From Pseudomonadota bacterium (GTDB lineage: Bacteria > Myxococcota_A > Polyangia > Polyangiales > Polyangiaceae): DNA of 13,311 nucleotides. A program made the position numbers and the translations under genes. This document shows positions 12,704 to 13,311 of this stretch, piece by piece. The DNA is taken from the NCBI GenBank assembly GCA_023411445.1, contig JAEYOT010000382.1:1-13311 (forward strand). The letters are read 5' to 3'. The notes beneath the pieces were generated by a model. It was not told where the DNA came from, did not search any database, and worked only from the letters and a program-made list of their open reading frames with translations. The number at the start of each line of letters is the position of its first letter. Positions within the stretch are counted from its first letter, which is position 1.

Positions 12704-13311
12704 TCACCAGCGGCCAGAGAGGTGCTGACGGGTGATCGTGAGGCGTTGCTCACCGAGATCGAACCAGCCGTCCTTGGCCACCCCGTCCTCGTCGATCTCT
12801 GCGGTGAAGCGTCGTTCACCGAGCTGCATCAGCACCTGACGCGGCGGCGCGTCGGCCGTACGACTGTAGGTGACGGTGACGGTCGCAAGCGGATCGATCG
12901 AAGGGTGATACTCCGCCACGTTCTCGCTGAAGGGCTTGCGCTGCAGCAGCTTCTTCTTGAGCAGCGCGGCCACGTCCAGCGCTGTTGCGATGCCTTGAGG
13001 CGCCTTGAGGGGTCCTTGTACGGGCCGGCCTTCCACCTGGCCCTTGAGCGCGTACGTTCCGTTGGCGGCGCGGTTGAGCTCGATCTGTAGCACCAGCTCC
13101 CCGCTGCTGGCTTCGGCCCAGTTACCCCTCTGCAGCCGGCCCCTGGCGTCGAACCGAAGGATGGTGAACGCATCGTCGAAGCTGATGGCGCTCGCGGCTT
13201 CGGGCACGAGGTGGGTGCTGAGGTGGTGGTACTCGCGCTCTCCAGGTGCGTCGCCCGGCAGGATGCGCGTGACGCCGAAGCCGACGTCCACCTCGTCGAG
13301 CCGCGCGCGCG
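12704..13311 (-). CDS. Unrecognised protein, 5' end outside window
   Basis: The frame is open to the window edge (RARLDEVDVGFGVTRIL...), so the start is beyond 13311; a GTG at 13291 is probably internal. About 202 residues are visible. The sequence alternates short hydrophobic strands with polar turns (ILRFDARGRLQRG, VLQIELNRAANGTYALKG, TVTVTYSR, FTAEIDEDG, RLTITRQHLSGRW) and looks like a beta-rich, probably exported or periplasmic protein. One more helical stretch (ATALDVAALLKKKLLQRKPF) lies in the middle. No cysteines are seen in the visible part. I recognise no family. It ends about 110 bases before the palindrome upstream of the response regulator. Confidence 0.7.
   Translation of the reverse strand, partial: RARLDEVDVGFGVTRILPGDAPGEREYHHLSTHLVPEAASAISFDDAFTILRFDARGRLQRGNWAEASSGELVLQIELNRAANGTYALKGQVEGRPVQGPLKAPQGIATALDVAALLKKKLLQRKPFSENVAEYHPSIDPLATVTVTYSRTADAPPRQVLMQLGERRFTAEIDEDGVAKDGWFDLGEQRLTITRQHLSGRW

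Overview
This window comes from a high-GC (roughly two thirds G+C by eye) Gram-negative genome. The best guess is a myxobacterium of the Polyangia type. The reasons are a paired DUF1592-group/DUF1552 secreted protein locus, several lipoproteins with small-residue-rich linkers, a ZU5-domain lipoprotein with a Cys-rich C-terminal domain, a receptor-L-like lipoprotein, a double-domain KaiC-like ATPase next to a hybrid kinase, and a signal peptidase II beginning with a VGCDHATK-type segment. The taxonomic call is an inference from gene content. No tRNA, rRNA, CRISPR array, insertion sequence or phage gene was seen.

Layout. Positions 1-3004 (+) hold a two-gene operon for exported proteins: the 3' part of a DUF1592/1588/1585 gene and, 4 bases on, a DUF1552 gene with a twin-arginine-like leader. 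A long hairpin follows at 3026-3065, and inside it begins a receptor-L-like lipoprotein gene (3046-3807, +). Positions 3816-6827 (-) hold a tight two-gene unit: a KaiC-like ATPase and, 3 bases downstream, a hybrid histidine kinase. No kaiA or kaiB is present, so this looks like a KaiC-type signalling pair, not a classical clock operon. Positions 6961-7860 (-) encode an uncharacterised protein. After about 550 non-coding bases comes a small glycine-tailed RRM RNA-binding protein (8407-8712, +). A second regulatory-looking gap holds tandem hairpins and an inverted repeat. It precedes a ZU5 lipoprotein gene whose reading frame is broken by one base near 9601; the rest of the protein continues in the next frame to 10090.

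Positions 10141-10941 hold a divergent pair: a cupin (-) and a GFA/CENP-V-like zinc protein (+), with a perfect 16-bp dyad between them. Then, all on the minus strand, come lspA (10951-11439), a 61-codon highly charged conserved-looking protein (11670-11855), a single-domain response regulator lacking its usual lysine (12083-12520) and the 3' part of an unrecognised gene running off the window (12704-13311).

Common threads are two-component/KaiC signalling (three receiver or pseudo-receiver domains, two of them degenerate), export and lipoprotein biology (Tat-like leader, two lipoproteins, signal peptidase II), and compact convergent gene ends, two of which form dyads whose arms contain both stop codons. 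I found no defence or mobile island. The points most worth a second look are the frameshifted lipoprotein, the hairpin that buries the ribosome binding site and start codon of the receptor-L-like gene, and the operator-like dyads.
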